Shown: positions 17,918 through 27,904, counted from the stretch's first letter. The stretch: DNA of 64,000 bases from Candidatus Ruthia sp. Cpac_8_S14 (GCA_021730205.1 CP072533.1:248001-312000), one strand, 5' to 3'. The notes: a model not told the origin generated them from the letters alone. A program made the numbers and translations.

Positions 17918-19525
17918 TTGAAAAAAAACTGTTTTAAATCCAAAATTTGGGTTAGTGTTTTAGCACTATTAGTGGCTATGCCAATTTTTGTTGTGGCTTT
18001 GTCGTGGTTGTTTACAGAGCGTGAATTGTGGGCACATTTTTCCACTGTTTTATTGCCAAATTTAATCAGTGCTACTATGGTTTTGCTTATTGGTGTAGGG
18101 TTGGGTGTTACACTTTTGGGTACACTTTTGGCATATTTGGTGGTGATGGTAGAATTTCCCGGTAGACGATGGCTAGAATGGGCGTTGTTTTTGCCTTTTG
18201 CCATTCCTGCATACGTATTGGCTTTTGTATACTTAGGTGTGTTTGATTATTCTGGTTATGTACAAGTCTGGATGCGCGAAGTGTTGGGCTTGCCAGGATT
18301 TGATATTCGCACCGGGCCGTGGGCGATTATTCTTACTTTTGTATTGGTGTTTTACCCTTATGTATACATGATGGTACGCGCTTCATTTAAGCGTCAAAAA
18401 ATTAATATAATCGAAGCTGGTCAATTATTAGGTGCTAGTCCTTTACGTGTGTTTTTTAAAATATCTCTGCCCATGGCACGCCCAGCTGTCGCTGCTGGAT
18501 TACTAGTAACGTTAATGGAAACACTGGCTGATTTTGGCGTAGTTAGTTTGTTTAATTTTGATACTTTTACTACGGCAATTTATTCGGCTTGGGGTGATTT
18601 TCGTTCCATTGAAGTGGCAGCACAATTAGCATCATTATTAGTGTTAGTGGCATTCTTCTTAATTTTTTTTGAAAAAAAAGCACGTGGTCAAGCGAAATAT
18701 TATTCAAATGATGTGTCTAATAAAAAGCCTTACTATGTTTTAGGCTTTGTTGGCTGGCTGATTAGTTTGTTTGTGTTTTGTGTGTTTATGCTTTCTTTTG
18801 CTATGCCTATGTTGCAATTAATCATTTGGGGTTGGGCGTCTATGGGTGAGGAATGGAGTGTTAAGTATGTTGATTTGATTATTTCAACTTCGGTGTTAAC
18901 CACATTAGCCGCTTTAATAACGGTGAGTATTGCTACTATATTGGCATTACCCAGTCGTTGTAAAAGGAACAGTCCCTGGCTTAAAAGTTTGATTAGCATG
19001 GCAACGTTAGGATATGCATTACCAGGCTCAATTATGGCTGTTGGGTTATTATATGGCATTAATCAAGTGTCAGCAATCAGTGTATATTTTGGCGGTCAAA
19101 GTATTAATCATATTATTTTTGGCTCCATTGCTTTGTTATTATTTGCTTATGTATCTCGTTTTATGGCAATTGGTTATAGTTCCATTAAAGCCAGTGCTGA
19201 GCAAATTAAGCCCGTGTTTACCCAAAGCGCACGTCTGCTTGGTGCGTCATACTTACGGCTTATTTGGAAAATATACTTACCCATGATGATGCCAGGAGTT
19301 TTGGCAGGTGGTCTGTTGGTTGCTGTTGATGTGATGAAAGAATTGCCAGCCACTTATTTATTGCGCCCATTTGGCTGGGATACATTAGCAGTTCAGGTGT
19401 ATGAATTAAGTGCTGAAGGTTTATTTGAACGAGCCGCTATACCGGCACTTATAATGGTACTATTTGGTGCAGTGCTAATGTTGATATTTCAGTTATTGGA
19501 TCAAAAATCTTCAAAAAATCTCTAA
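17918..19525 (+). CDS. fbpB: Ferric iron ABC transporter permease (FbpB type)
   Basis: Inner-membrane permease for ferric iron with two fused copies of the binding-protein-dependent transport domain, about twelve membrane helices over 535 residues. Each half carries its EAA loop for ATPase contact: EAGQLLGASPLRVFFKISLP (near residue 168) and SARLLGASYLRLIWKIYLP (near 432). The start is TTG at 17918, followed by a short basic N-terminus (KKNCFKSKIW) before the first helix. Together with 16105 and 16810 it completes an importer. Organisation as ATPase-binding protein-permease differs from the usual fbpABC order. Confidence 0.9.
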   Translation: MKKNCFKSKIWVSVLALLVAMPIFVVALSWLFTERELWAHFSTVLLPNLISATMVLLIGVGLGVTLLGTLLAYLVVMVEFPGRRWLEWALFLPFAIPAYVLAFVYLGVFDYSGYVQVWMREVLGLPGFDIRTGPWAIILTFVLVFYPYVYMMVRASFKRQKINIIEAGQLLGASPLRVFFKISLPMARPAVAAGLLVTLMETLADFGVVSLFNFDTFTTAIYSAWGDFRSIEVAAQLASLLVLVAFFLIFFEKKARGQAKYYSNDVSNKKPYYVLGFVGWLISLFVFCVFMLSFAMPMLQLIIWGWASMGEEWSVKYVDLIISTSVLTTLAALITVSIATILALPSRCKRNSPWLKSLISMATLGYALPGSIMAVGLLYGINQVSAISVYFGGQSINHIIFGSIALLLFAYVSRFMAIGYSSIKASAEQIKPVFTQSARLLGASYLRLIWKIYLPMMMPGVLAGGLLVAVDVMKELPATYLLRPFGWDTLAVQVYELSAEGLFERAAIPALIMVLFGAVLMLIFQLLDQKSSKNL

Positions 19526-19622
19526 AATAAAGTTATAAACAATAATTCATGATGCTATTTGTCTATACATTTATAATAGCATTCAAAAAATAAGTCTTAA
19601 TTGGCTATAACCTTTATACGAC

Positions 19623-20852
19623 ATGAATAATTTATTAAACATTAATGGCGTTACTTGTGCAGCAATCAATGCTGGAATTAAATGTGCACAAAATTCATCG
19701 GCAAACTCAAGCACTCAGGACACTAAAAAACTAGATTTATCTATTGTTAGCTTGAAAGAAGGTACACAAACCGCAGCTGTTTTTACGCAAAATGTATTTT
19801 GTGCTGCACCTGTATTGGTGGCTAAAAATCATCTTAATCATACTATTAAAGCCTTGGTCATTAATAGTGGTAACGCCAATGCAGGCACGGGCTTGAGTAG
19901 TGCTAGCGTAGGGCTTAGGAACTCTTATAAGGTTTGTGAATTGGTGGCAAAAGAGTTGGGTATTAAGACTGAAGAAGTATTGCCATTTTCAACAGGCGTG
20001 ATTGGGCAAGTATTGCCCATGGCTTGTTTTGAGGACAATGTATCTACATTGATTTCTAGTTTAGTAATAGACAATTTATCCCAAGTGGCGCAAGCCATTA
20101 TGACCACTGATTTGGTCGATAAAGTGCATTCTGAACAATTTAAAATAGGTAGTGATTTGATTACCATCACTGGTATTGCTAAAGGCTCAGGCATGATTCG
20201 CCCTGACATGGCAACCATGCTTGGTTTTATTTTTACCGATATTGAAGCCACTCAATCTGAACTACAAAATTGTTTAACTCAAGCCGTTAATCAATCCTTT
20301 AATCGCATTACTGTTGATGGTGACACTTCTACTAATGATGCTTGCACGTTAAGTGCGACTGGCACATCTGGCGTTAAAATTAATGATTGTATGGATGAGT
20401 TTCAACAATCACTAAATATTGTCACCAAAACGTTAGCACATAAAATTATTAAAGATGGTGAAGGTGCAACTAAGTTTGTCGAAGTGTGCGTTAAGGGTGG
20501 AGTAAGCACCAAGGACTGTCTTGAAGTGGCCTATACGGTTGCGCATTCACTTTTGGTTAAAACCGCTTTATTTGCTTCCGATGCAAATTGGGGGAGAATT
20601 TTAGCAGCAGTAGGGCGTGCCAATATTGCGCATTTAAAAGTTGAGGAAGTGAGTATTTATTTAGGTGACGTATGTTTGATTAAAGCAGGGGAGTTGAATA
20701 CCCACTACACTGAAGTGCAAGGTGAGGTGCAAATGGCAAAATCTGAAATTGTTATCACAATTGAAATTGGCAAGGGTGCGTCAAAAGAAAGTGTATGGAC
20801 AACTGATCTTTCTTATGACTATATAAGAATTAATGCAGAATATAGGACTTAA
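19623..20852 (+). CDS. argJ: Bifunctional ornithine/glutamate N-acetyltransferase ArgJ
   Basis: Transfers acetyl from N-acetylornithine to glutamate (and may acetylate glutamate from acetyl-CoA) in cyclic arginine synthesis. The 409-residue protein has the autoproteolysis site before the nucleophilic threonine in RPDMATMLGF (near residue 195), VDGDTSTNDAC and DANWGRILAAVGR. The precursor is cleaved into alpha and beta chains. It stands alone between the iron transporter and a purU relic, with about 97 bases upstream for its promoter. Confidence 0.95.
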   Translation: MNNLLNINGVTCAAINAGIKCAQNSSANSSTQDTKKLDLSIVSLKEGTQTAAVFTQNVFCAAPVLVAKNHLNHTIKALVINSGNANAGTGLSSASVGLRNSYKVCELVAKELGIKTEEVLPFSTGVIGQVLPMACFEDNVSTLISSLVIDNLSQVAQAIMTTDLVDKVHSEQFKIGSDLITITGIAKGSGMIRPDMATMLGFIFTDIEATQSELQNCLTQAVNQSFNRITVDGDTSTNDACTLSATGTSGVKINDCMDEFQQSLNIVTKTLAHKIIKDGEGATKFVEVCVKGGVSTKDCLEVAYTVAHSLLVKTALFASDANWGRILAAVGRANIAHLKVEEVSIYLGDVCLIKAGELNTHYTEVQGEVQMAKSEIVITIEIGKGASKESVWTTDLSYDYIRINAEYRT

Positions 20853-20857
20853 CCATC

Positions 20858-21740
20858 ATGAACGTTTATAGACTTTTAATTTCATGTCTAGATGCGCATG
20901 GCTGGGCTTGTTAGTCAGTCAATCTATTTTTAAGCATCAGGGTTAATATTAAGGAGGCTCACCATCATCTTGATGAACAAAACCAACATTTTTTTTATGC
21001 GCATTGAAATTGAATCAAGTTCTTTGTCTTGTTCCTTAAGTGAATTTAAAAATGTTTTTATCTTAGTTGACAATCAATACAATATGGTTTAGCGATTAAG
21101 CAATGCGGCTCAGTTAAAGAGAGTATTAACCATGGGTTCTAATCCTTCTCATTGTGTGGTAGATTTATTGCACCGTGGACACGAGTTCGAGTTAGAAGGT
21201 GAGGTTATTGGTGTGCTTTCAAACCATAATAAGCTTTCTAAATTGGCCAGTTGGTATGGAGTGCCCATTTAAGCAAGTGAGTACTCATCAAGCAACTAAA
21301 AATGATAATTTTGCCAAAATGAGCAAAGGGGTAAATACCATTTAATCCTGATGTGATTGTTTTAGTGTATATTGTATGCAAATTATTCCTAAAAATCTAT
21401 GCAATCAATACAAAAATAAAATTATTAATATTCATCATAGCTTCTTGCCATCATTTACAGGTACAAACCTCCATATTCTCGTGCTGCACAGCGTGGTGTT
21501 AAGTTAATTGGTGCAACTTGTCATTATGTTAGTGGTGTATTAGATGAGGCTCGATTATTGAACAAGATGTCACCAGAGTGAATCATGGTGGTAGTGCAGA
21601 TGATATGAAGAAAATAGGACAAGATATTGAGAAAATTACGCTAGCAAAAGGCTTGCAATGCCATTTGGAAGACCGAGTGTTAGCTTGCCATAATAAAACT
21701 AAGGGTTGTGTTATTAGTGGCATGTCTGATGGTGGTTCTC
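20858..21740 (+). pseudogene. purU: Formyltetrahydrofolate deformylase PurU, broken
   Basis: PurU hydrolyses 10-formyl-THF to formate and THF. The gene starts with an intact ATG and YRLLISCLDAHG, then breaks. Further matches in order but in several frames are QHFFMRIEIESSSL, FKNVFILVDNQYN, HCVVDLLHRGHEF, EVIGVLSNHNKLSKLASWYG, NKIINIHHSFLPSFTGT, GVKLIGATCHYVSGVLDEA and VNHGGSADDMKKIGQDIEK. The HHSFLP catalytic motif and the catalytic Asp region survive, but many frame changes and stops separate the pieces. The last recognisable stretch (LEDRVLACHNKT) ends near 21710. Confidence 0.88.
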
Positions 21741-21770
21741 CCATGACAACTAAATCGGTTTCATTGTTAC

Positions 21771-22184
21771 TTAGTTTTCAAATAAAAATTTGCGATTAGC
21801 TACTTCTAAATGAAAAGTCATTTTTGGATGTTGCTGTTTAAATCTTGCCAAGATATAGCTAATGAATAAGTTGGTTGTAGTGGCAACTGCAATTTGCAGA
21901 TGTCCAGAGTTAGGATCTAGTGTTTGCTCAATATCAGATTTGCTTTGTTCTAGTCTGTTAATCACTTCCAAACAGGTTTGATATAGTTTATTTCCAATAA
22001 AAGTAGAATGGATACTTTTGCCTTTAATATTGATCAAATTAGAATCAATATTTTTTTGTAGTTGTTGAATTTATACACACACAGCAGGTTGTGTAATATT
22101 AAGCTCTTTGCTAGCTTTGGTAAAACTGGATAGACGTATTACCGCTTCAAAACTGTATAACTGTTTCAATGTGTAGTTAACCAT
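21771..22184 (-). pseudogene. cbbR: LysR-type RuBisCO regulator CbbR, interrupted and truncated
   Basis: CbbR activates the divergent RuBisCO operon in response to metabolites. ATG 22184 opens a normal helix-turn-helix (YTLKQLYSFEAVIRLSSFTK then ASKELNITQPAV), but an in-frame TAA follows in the recognition helix where S/V-Q-I is expected. The same frame then continues as IQQLQKNIDSNLINIKGKSI and GHLQIAVATTTNLFISYILA, with the CbbR-like ending LEVANRKFLFEN at about residue 138. The remaining effector-binding half (about 160 residues) is missing. Position and orientation, divergent from cbbM, confirm the identity. Confidence 0.88.
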
Positions 22185-22195
22185 ATTGATAAGAT

Positions 22196-22210
22196 TTATT
22201 TCTGAAATAA
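22196..22210. promoter_or_regulatory. cbbM: Palindrome between cbbR relic and cbbM, candidate CbbR operator
   Basis: TTATTTC-T-GAAATAA is a perfect 7-1-7 inverted repeat containing a T-N11-A core typical of LysR-type operators. It lies 76 bases upstream of the cbbM ATG and just before the start of the dead cbbR. That is where CbbR sites are found in divergent cbbR-cbb regions. Whether anything still binds it is unknown. Confidence 0.5.
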
Positions 22211-22286
22211 TCATAAGCAAATATTGTTTTACATTATTGATAGTGTCTTGTATCATAAACATTTTTTAATAGAATAGGAGTTCATC

Positions 22287-23669
22287 ATGGATCAATCGAA
22301 TAGATACGCGGATTTGTCATTAGACGAAGACACGCTATTAGCTGAAGGCAAACATATTCTTGTTGCCTATACCATGACCCCCATGCCTGGTTTTGGTGGT
22401 TATTTAGAAATTGCTGCTCATTTTGCAGCAGAATCATCCACAGGTACAAATGTTGAAGTATCGACCACAGATGATTTTACTAAAGACTTGGATTGTATGG
22501 TGTATGAAATTGATGAAGCCAAAGGCATTATGAAGCTTGCATACCCTAATGAGTTGTTTGACCGTAATTTAATTGACGGCCGTGCAATGGTTGTGTCTTT
22601 CTTGACGCTTGCTATTGGTAATAATCAAGGCATGGGTGATGTTCAGTGTGCACAAATGATCGACTTTCATGTGCCTAAAGCTATGTTAGATATTTTTGAC
22701 GGTCCTTCTGTTGATATTAGAGATTTATGGAATATTTTAGGTCGTTCACGTACTGAAGGTGGTTATATTGCTGGTACAATTATTAAACCTAAGTTGGGCT
22801 TGCGCCCTAAGCCTTTTTCTGAAGCGGCATACCAATTTTGGTTAGGTGGCGACTTTATTAAGAATGATGAGCCTCAAGGTAACCAAGTTTATGCTCGTAT
22901 GAAGGATGTAACACCTTTAGTTTCTGATGCTATGAAGCGTGCTCAAGATGAGACTGGCGAAGCTAAGATTTTCTCTGCTAATATTACCGCTGATGATCAT
23001 CATGAAATGATTGCTCGTGGTGAATATATTTTAGAGACTTTTGGTGAAAATGCGCATCATGTTGCTTTTCTAGTTGATGGTTATGTGGGTGGTTGTGGCA
23101 TGGTAACAACTGCACGTCGTAACTTCCCTAGTCAGTACTTGCATTATCATAGAGCGGGTCATGGTGCGATTACATCGCCATCTTCAGTTCGTGGTTACAC
23201 TGCTTTTGTTTTGGCTAAACTTTCTCGCCTTATGGGTGCGTCTGGTATCCATGTGGGTACAATGGGCTATGGTAAGATGGAAGGCGGTGCTGATGATAGA
23301 AACACCGCATACATGATTGAGCGTGATAGTGTTGATGGTCCGGTCTATCATCAAGAGTGGTTTGGTATGAAGCCAACAACACCAATTATTTCTGGCGGTA
23401 TGAACGCGCTACGTTTGCCAGGTTTCTTTGAAAACCTAGGTCACGGCAATGTAATCAACACTTCTGGCGGTGGTTCTTATGGCCATATCGATTCTCCTTC
23501 GGCAGGTGCTAAGTCACTACGTCAAGCTTATGAGTGTTGGATGGCGAAAGCAGATCCAATCGAGTTTGCTAAAGATCATAATGAATTTGCTCGTGCATTT
23601 GAATCATTCCCGAGCGATGCTGATTCTTTATATCCTGGTTGGAGAGACAGGCTAGGCGTTCACAAGTAA
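22287..23669 (+). CDS. cbbM: Form II ribulose-1,5-bisphosphate carboxylase/oxygenase
   Basis: Fixes CO2 onto ribulose-1,5-bisphosphate in the Calvin cycle; form II enzymes are homo-oligomers of the large subunit suited to high CO2 and low O2. The 460-residue protein is full length. It has [13 protein letters not shown] (catalytic lysine, near residue 167), [13 protein letters not shown] (carbamylated lysine with Asp and Glu metal ligands, near 192), the HYHRAGHGA histidine region and [13 protein letters not shown] phosphate-binding loop. A strong AGGAG precedes ATG 22287. A terminator follows, then cbbQ and cbbO, the usual form II activase partners. Confidence 0.98.
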   Translation: MDQSNRYADLSLDEDTLLAEGKHILVAYTMTPMPGFGGYLEIAAHFAAESSTGTNVEVSTTDDFTKDLDCMVYEIDEAKGIMKLAYPNELFDRNLIDGRAMVVSFLTLAIGNNQGMGDVQCAQMIDFHVPKAMLDIFDGPSVDIRDLWNILGRSRTEGGYIAGTIIKPKLGLRPKPFSEAAYQFWLGGDFIKNDEPQGNQVYARMKDVTPLVSDAMKRAQDETGEAKIFSANITADDHHEMIARGEYILETFGENAHHVAFLVDGYVGGCGMVTTARRNFPSQYLHYHRAGHGAITSPSSVRGYTAFVLAKLSRLMGASGIHVGTMGYGKMEGGADDRNTAYMIERDSVDGPVYHQEWFGMKPTTPIISGGMNALRLPGFFENLGHGNVINTSGGGSYGHIDSPSAGAKSLRQAYECWMAKADPIEFAKDHNEFARAFESFPSDADSLYPGWRDRLGVHK

Positions 23670-23692
23670 AACTTGTAGCAAATAGTTCATAA

Positions 23693-23723
23693 AAAGCCTC
23701 TGCCACATGCAGAGGTTCTTTTT
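23693..23723 (+). terminator. Intrinsic terminator after cbbM
   Basis: CCTCTGC (23697-23703) and GCAGAGG (23709-23715) form a GC-rich seven-base stem with a five-base loop, extended by weaker A-G/T-T flanks, followed by TTCTTTTT. It lies 27 bases after the cbbM stop and 46 bases before cbbQ. Likely readthrough would give much more RuBisCO than activase. Confidence 0.85.
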
Positions 23724-23768
23724 ATATAAAGCATCAAAATATAAACATTATAAATTTAGGATGGAGCT

Positions 23769-24578
23769 ATGTCAGATTTCGATATCAATCAATTTAAGAT
23801 TAAATTAGAGCCTCTTTATGAAACTCAATCAAACGAAGTAGAGCTATACACTGCAGCATATAATGCAAAATTACCAGTGATGGTCAAAGGGCCGACAGGT
23901 TGTGGCAAATCTCGTTTTATTGAACACATGGCTCATAAACTAGACAAGCCTATTATCACTGTATCTTGTAACGAAGATATTACCGCTTCGGACTTGATTG
24001 GTCGTTTTTTGTTAGACACTAACGGTACTCGCTGGGTAGATGGTCCACTAACACTAGCAGCACGTCATGGTGCAATTTGTTATTTGGATGAAATTGTAGA
24101 AGCACGCCAAGATACAATGGTGGTTATTCATTCCCTGACTGACCATAGGCGTGAGTTAATGTTGGATAAAAAAGGTGAACTTGTCAAAGCACATTCAGAC
24201 TTCCAATTGGTGATTTCATATAACCCAGGTTATCAATCATTGATGAAGGATCTTAAACAATCAACTAAGCAACGTTTTACTGGCATGGATTTTGATTATG
24301 CTAACGCTGAATTAGAAGCCAGTATTGTTGTTAAAGAGTCAGGTGTTGATACTAATATTGCAACTAAATTAGTCAAGCTTGCTCATGCAACTCGTAATTT
24401 GGTTGGTCACGGGCTTGATGAAGGCGCATCAACGCGACTACTTAATTATGCGGGCACACTAATTGCCTTAGGCGTTGGCGTGAAAGATGCCTGTAACATG
24501 GCACTGATATGCCCAATTACTGATGACGCAGAAATTCGCACCACCATGAGTGGTGCAATCGATGCAATCTTTGATTAA
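23769..24578 (+). CDS. cbbQ: RuBisCO activase ATPase CbbQ
   Basis: MoxR-group AAA+ ATPase that, with CbbO, removes inhibitory sugar phosphates from RuBisCO active sites. The 269-residue protein has Walker A (VKGPTGCGKSRFIEHM, near residue 40), Walker B (ICYLDEIVEARQDTM), sensor 1 (LVISYNPGY) and an arginine-finger region KQRFTGMDFDY. Length is typical. It follows cbbM after a terminator, and its 3' end overlaps the cbbO frame by 29 bases if that gene starts at 24550. A nitric-oxide reductase NorQ identity is possible by family, but the cbbM neighbour decides. Confidence 0.95.
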   Translation: MSDFDINQFKIKLEPLYETQSNEVELYTAAYNAKLPVMVKGPTGCGKSRFIEHMAHKLDKPIITVSCNEDITASDLIGRFLLDTNGTRWVDGPLTLAARHGAICYLDEIVEARQDTMVVIHSLTDHRRELMLDKKGELVKAHSDFQLVISYNPGYQSLMKDLKQSTKQRFTGMDFDYANAELEASIVVKESGVDTNIATKLVKLAHATRNLVGHGLDEGASTRLLNYAGTLIALGVGVKDACNMALICPITDDAEIRTTMSGAIDAIFD

Positions 24579-26835
24579 GAGCTCTTTAGATAGTATGGCT
24601 GATCAACATCAATCTTTAAATTGTTCTTTTAATACGGTTCAAAGAGTGTTTGCTGCAAATATTGAGCAAGCCACTCAAAAACTCTCAGAACAAAGTTTAA
24701 TCGAGTACTACAAAGGCGCTGAATTTTTAGCAAAAATTGGGCAAGGCGATGCTTTGTCTATTGCTTTTTTGAAAATCATGCCTTGGGTAGGTGAATTTTA
24801 TGGTGATGGTAGTATTCAAAAAATTGTGGATTTTACCTATCAAAAGATATCTAGAACGCCCAATAAAGGAGCGGTTGAGCCATTTTTAAACAGTTTTATT
24901 GATGTTGTTGAACATACAAACAATGCTCAACTTGATGAGTATCTGGATTTAATTGAATATCATTTAAGCAAAACCACATTTTCAGTACATGGCATTCATG
25001 ATACGCACACCTCCCCATCATTAATAGCCATACTTACCAATATGCATTTGTTGTTGGAGCAACTAGAATTTGAAGGTATTTATGAGTGGATTAATTACGG
25101 TTTAAAATATTTTCAAGACCATCCTGAACGGCAAGAGGAATACTTTTCATTATCAAGTGCGGATTCAAAAGCTGTATTTCAACGCCAAAGAAAAGGTTTG
25201 TTGTTTAGTGATGTTGAGCGAGAGATTAATTTATTTCAGCGTGCACTTTGGAAAACGGACTTCATGTACGCACCATACTCTCCAAATTTTGAAAAGTTAG
25301 AACATTTGCACCCTTATTTAGAAGACAGTGTTATTCGTTTGCCTGATATTTATGAGCCATTAAACGGTATTGATGCTTGTAAGCGTTATATGGCTTTAGT
25401 GGCACACTTGATTGTACATCATCAATTTACCACCAAGATTGTGGCCGATAATGTTTCGCCACAGCAACGATTTTTTACCGAGATTTTTGAAGATGCTCGG
25501 GTTGAGTATTTGGCCATTCAAATTTACCCTGGTTTGAAAAATCTATGGTTAAGCCTAATTCCAATTGTTGATGAGTTTGATTGTGACGATAAGCATCAAT
25601 CTTGCTTGAGACACCGCGCTATTATGCTCACACGTGCGCTACTTGATAAGAATCATCCTTATAAAAATCAAATTATCCTAGATTATGTTGAAAAATTTAA
25701 GGCGTTAATGAGTGCAGAGGAAACAAGAACATTAGATAGTTTAAGCCTTGGTTTGGGGTATTTAATTAAAACAAGAAGTGCTTCAGATACATTAGCCAGT
25801 ATTTATTTTGAAAATACAGAGGTGACTTATCGAGATGATAATCGTTCAATGTGGTTGTTTATCGAAGAGTTTGATGAAGAGGATAACATCTTTGAACATC
25901 AAAAAAGATCTGAAGATGATGAAGAAGGCATTGAAGTAATACCGCCACATTATTATGACGAATGGGATTATGCCTATGAGTCTTATAAGCCTGATTGGGC
26001 GGCTGTGTATGAGAGATTACATTCACATACTAATGCTTCAAAAATTGAGCAAATTTTAGACAAACATTCAACTTTGGTTAAGCAACTTAAAAAAGTGCTA
26101 GATTTGCTTAAACCACAAAATAAAAAACGCCTACGTTATCAAGAAGAGGGTGCTGAGCTAGACCTTGATATTGCATTGCGTAGCGTGATTGATATTAAAA
26201 ATGGCTCTCCTCAACCCGATACCAGAATAAATGTTGATTTTGAACACGATTCTCGCAGCGTGTCAGTGTTGTTGTTGTTAGATTTATCAGAGTCGTTAAA
26301 TGAAGTTGTAGAGCAATCTGGACAAACTATTTTAGAACTCTCACAAGAGGCAGTCTCTTTGTTGGCTTGGGCAGTGGAGCAGTTGGGTGATAATTTTGCC
26401 ATTGCTGGTTTTAATTCTGACACTCGGAAAAAGGTTATGTACTATCATATCAAAGGCTATAATGAACATTGGGATGATGCAGTTAAAGCACGTTTGGCTG
26501 ATTTGAAAGCCGAATTTTCTACTAGAATGGGTGCTGCTATTCGCCACGGTGCACATTACTTAGATTTACAGCAGAGCGATAAAAAATTAATGTTAATTTT
26601 GACCGATGGAGAACCTGCTGATATTGATGTTCATGATTCAAAAATCCTAATTCAAGATACACACAAAGCTGTGCAAGAAGCCCAACAAAAAGGCATGTAT
26701 CCTTATTGTATTAGTTTGGATAAAAAAGCAGATGAATATATTGCTGATATTTTTGGCTCGCATTACTCAGTGATTGACCGTATTGAGTCTTTGCCTCAAG
26801 AGTTGCCAAAATTGTTTTTATCATTGACTAAGTAA
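24550..26835 (+). CDS. cbbO: RuBisCO activase adaptor CbbO (von Willebrand A domain)
   Basis: Substrate adaptor of the CbbQO activase that docks the CbbQ ring to RuBisCO. The 761-residue protein has a long helical N-terminal region (about 1-580) and a C-terminal VWA domain with a MIDAS metal site: LLLDLSESLN (D-x-S-x-S, near residue 577), the threonine in FSTRMGAAIRHG and LILTDGEPADIDVHD. A very acidic stretch (EEFDEEDNIFEHQKRSEDDE) separates them. Three ATGs (24550, 24562, 24595) are possible starts, none with a clear ribosome-binding site, so the N-terminus is uncertain. It shares one base with the next gene. Confidence 0.92.
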   Translation: MVQSMQSLIKSSLDSMADQHQSLNCSFNTVQRVFAANIEQATQKLSEQSLIEYYKGAEFLAKIGQGDALSIAFLKIMPWVGEFYGDGSIQKIVDFTYQKISRTPNKGAVEPFLNSFIDVVEHTNNAQLDEYLDLIEYHLSKTTFSVHGIHDTHTSPSLIAILTNMHLLLEQLEFEGIYEWINYGLKYFQDHPERQEEYFSLSSADSKAVFQRQRKGLLFSDVEREINLFQRALWKTDFMYAPYSPNFEKLEHLHPYLEDSVIRLPDIYEPLNGIDACKRYMALVAHLIVHHQFTTKIVADNVSPQQRFFTEIFEDARVEYLAIQIYPGLKNLWLSLIPIVDEFDCDDKHQSCLRHRAIMLTRALLDKNHPYKNQIILDYVEKFKALMSAEETRTLDSLSLGLGYLIKTRSASDTLASIYFENTEVTYRDDNRSMWLFIEEFDEEDNIFEHQKRSEDDEEGIEVIPPHYYDEWDYAYESYKPDWAAVYERLHSHTNASKIEQILDKHSTLVKQLKKVLDLLKPQNKKRLRYQEEGAELDLDIALRSVIDIKNGSPQPDTRINVDFEHDSRSVSVLLLLDLSESLNEVVEQSGQTILELSQEAVSLLAWAVEQLGDNFAIAGFNSDTRKKVMYYHIKGYNEHWDDAVKARLADLKAEFSTRMGAAIRHGAHYLDLQQSDKKLMLILTDGEPADIDVHDSKILIQDTHKAVQEAQQKGMYPYCISLDKKADEYIADIFGSHYSVIDRIESLPQELPKLFLSLTK

Positions 26836-27236
26836 TGTTTATTAATACGGTTGCTGTTAATATTGATTTTGATTATCAAGGTCAGCATTACGCATTAAAA
26901 GATGTGATAAACATTGACCATATTATTTACCATGAAAATTTTTATCATTGCGTTTATTTATCCATTGCACAATCCAACAATATTGATTTACACTCTTATC
27001 AATTAGAAATAATGATGGACCAAACTATTGTTTTTTCCAATGAAAAAGGATGTGTTCAAGGATGTGTTAGTCAAGGTATTTTGGATTTAGTATTATTAAA
27101 AGAAGCATACCAAAAAGTAGAATGTTTACCAGTCATTGAGCGTATTATCCAGCAGCACATTCCCAAACTAGAGCATAGTGACAATATCACTAAGGCGTTG
27201 GTAGATGCCTATATTTTAGGAAAAAGTGCCAGTTAG
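26835..27236 (+). CDS. Small protein of unknown function after cbbO
   Basis: A 133-residue soluble protein that I cannot assign to a family. It overlaps the cbbO stop by one base (TAATG at 26833-26837), so it is very probably translated with cbbQ and cbbO. It has no membrane segment. It is rich in histidine and tyrosine in the first third (HIIYHENFYHCVYLS) and contains a repeated G-C-V pair (KGCVQGCVSQG). The C-terminus has a helical LVDAYILGKSA. It ends three bases before the convergent mog gene. A role in RuBisCO maintenance is only suggested by position. Confidence 0.65.
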   Translation: MFINTVAVNIDFDYQGQHYALKDVINIDHIIYHENFYHCVYLSIAQSNNIDLHSYQLEIMMDQTIVFSNEKGCVQGCVSQGILDLVLLKEAYQKVECLPVIERIIQQHIPKLEHSDNITKALVDAYILGKSAS

Positions 27237-27239
27237 TTT

Positions 27240-27770
27240 TTATTTAAACTCTTGTTCTACAAAATCCAAATCAATCTGAATATTAGACTGATCAAGCAAT
27301 TCTAAACATTTAGGCACTGCCAAAAATACCGCACCTAAACATACCGAAATTGCAGCTGGCTTACCTGGTAGGTTGATAATTAAGCTACTGCCACGTGTAC
27401 CTGCCGTTTGGCGGGATAAAATAGCCGTAGGAACCGTACACAATGATACGTTACGCATTTGCTGCGCAAAGCCATCAAAGATACGTTCACATACAGTGTG
27501 TGTTGCTTCGGGCGTCACATCACGTATTGTAGGTCCAGTGCCACCAGTGGTTAAAATTAGGTTGCAACACTTATTATCAGCAAAATCAATCATGGTTTTT
27601 TCAATTAAAGATTGCTCATCTTCAATAATGACGGCTTCTATCTCATAAGGAGAAAGCACGGCATTTTTAATCCAATCTTGCATAGCAGGACCACCAATAT
27701 CCTCATATTCACCGCGAGCAGCGCGATCAGATATACTAATAAAGCCAATTTTAATGTTTGTTTTGCTCAT
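27240..27770 (-). CDS. mog: Molybdopterin adenylyltransferase Mog
   Basis: Adenylates molybdopterin before molybdate insertion by MoeA. The 176-residue protein has the MoCF-fold motif LILTTGGTGPTIRDVTPEAT (near residue 70), the N-terminal IGFISISDRAARGEYEDIGG and the SLIINLPGKPAA loop. It is separated from the rest of the Moco cluster (30980-35093) by relics of a nitrate transporter and narGH. The intact assimilatory nitrate reductase gene at 40954 should still need the cofactor. A MoaB identity is less likely because of the DVTPEAT and LPGKPAA arrangement. Confidence 0.93.
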   Translation of the reverse strand: MSKTNIKIGFISISDRAARGEYEDIGGPAMQDWIKNAVLSPYEIEAVIIEDEQSLIEKTMIDFADNKCCNLILTTGGTGPTIRDVTPEATHTVCERIFDGFAQQMRNVSLCTVPTAILSRQTAGTRGSSLIINLPGKPAAISVCLGAVFLAVPKCLELLDQSNIQIDLDFVEQEFK

Positions 27771-27904
27771 ATATTCAAAGACCAGTTAGTTAATTTTTTG
27801 ATTAATTCTACCATTCAAGAGGTTATTAAAAAATAACCTAATTAGTCAATTTTAACCAAATTCAAATTGTTTTCTTACTTTACTTTGATATAAATATAAA
27901 AAAC

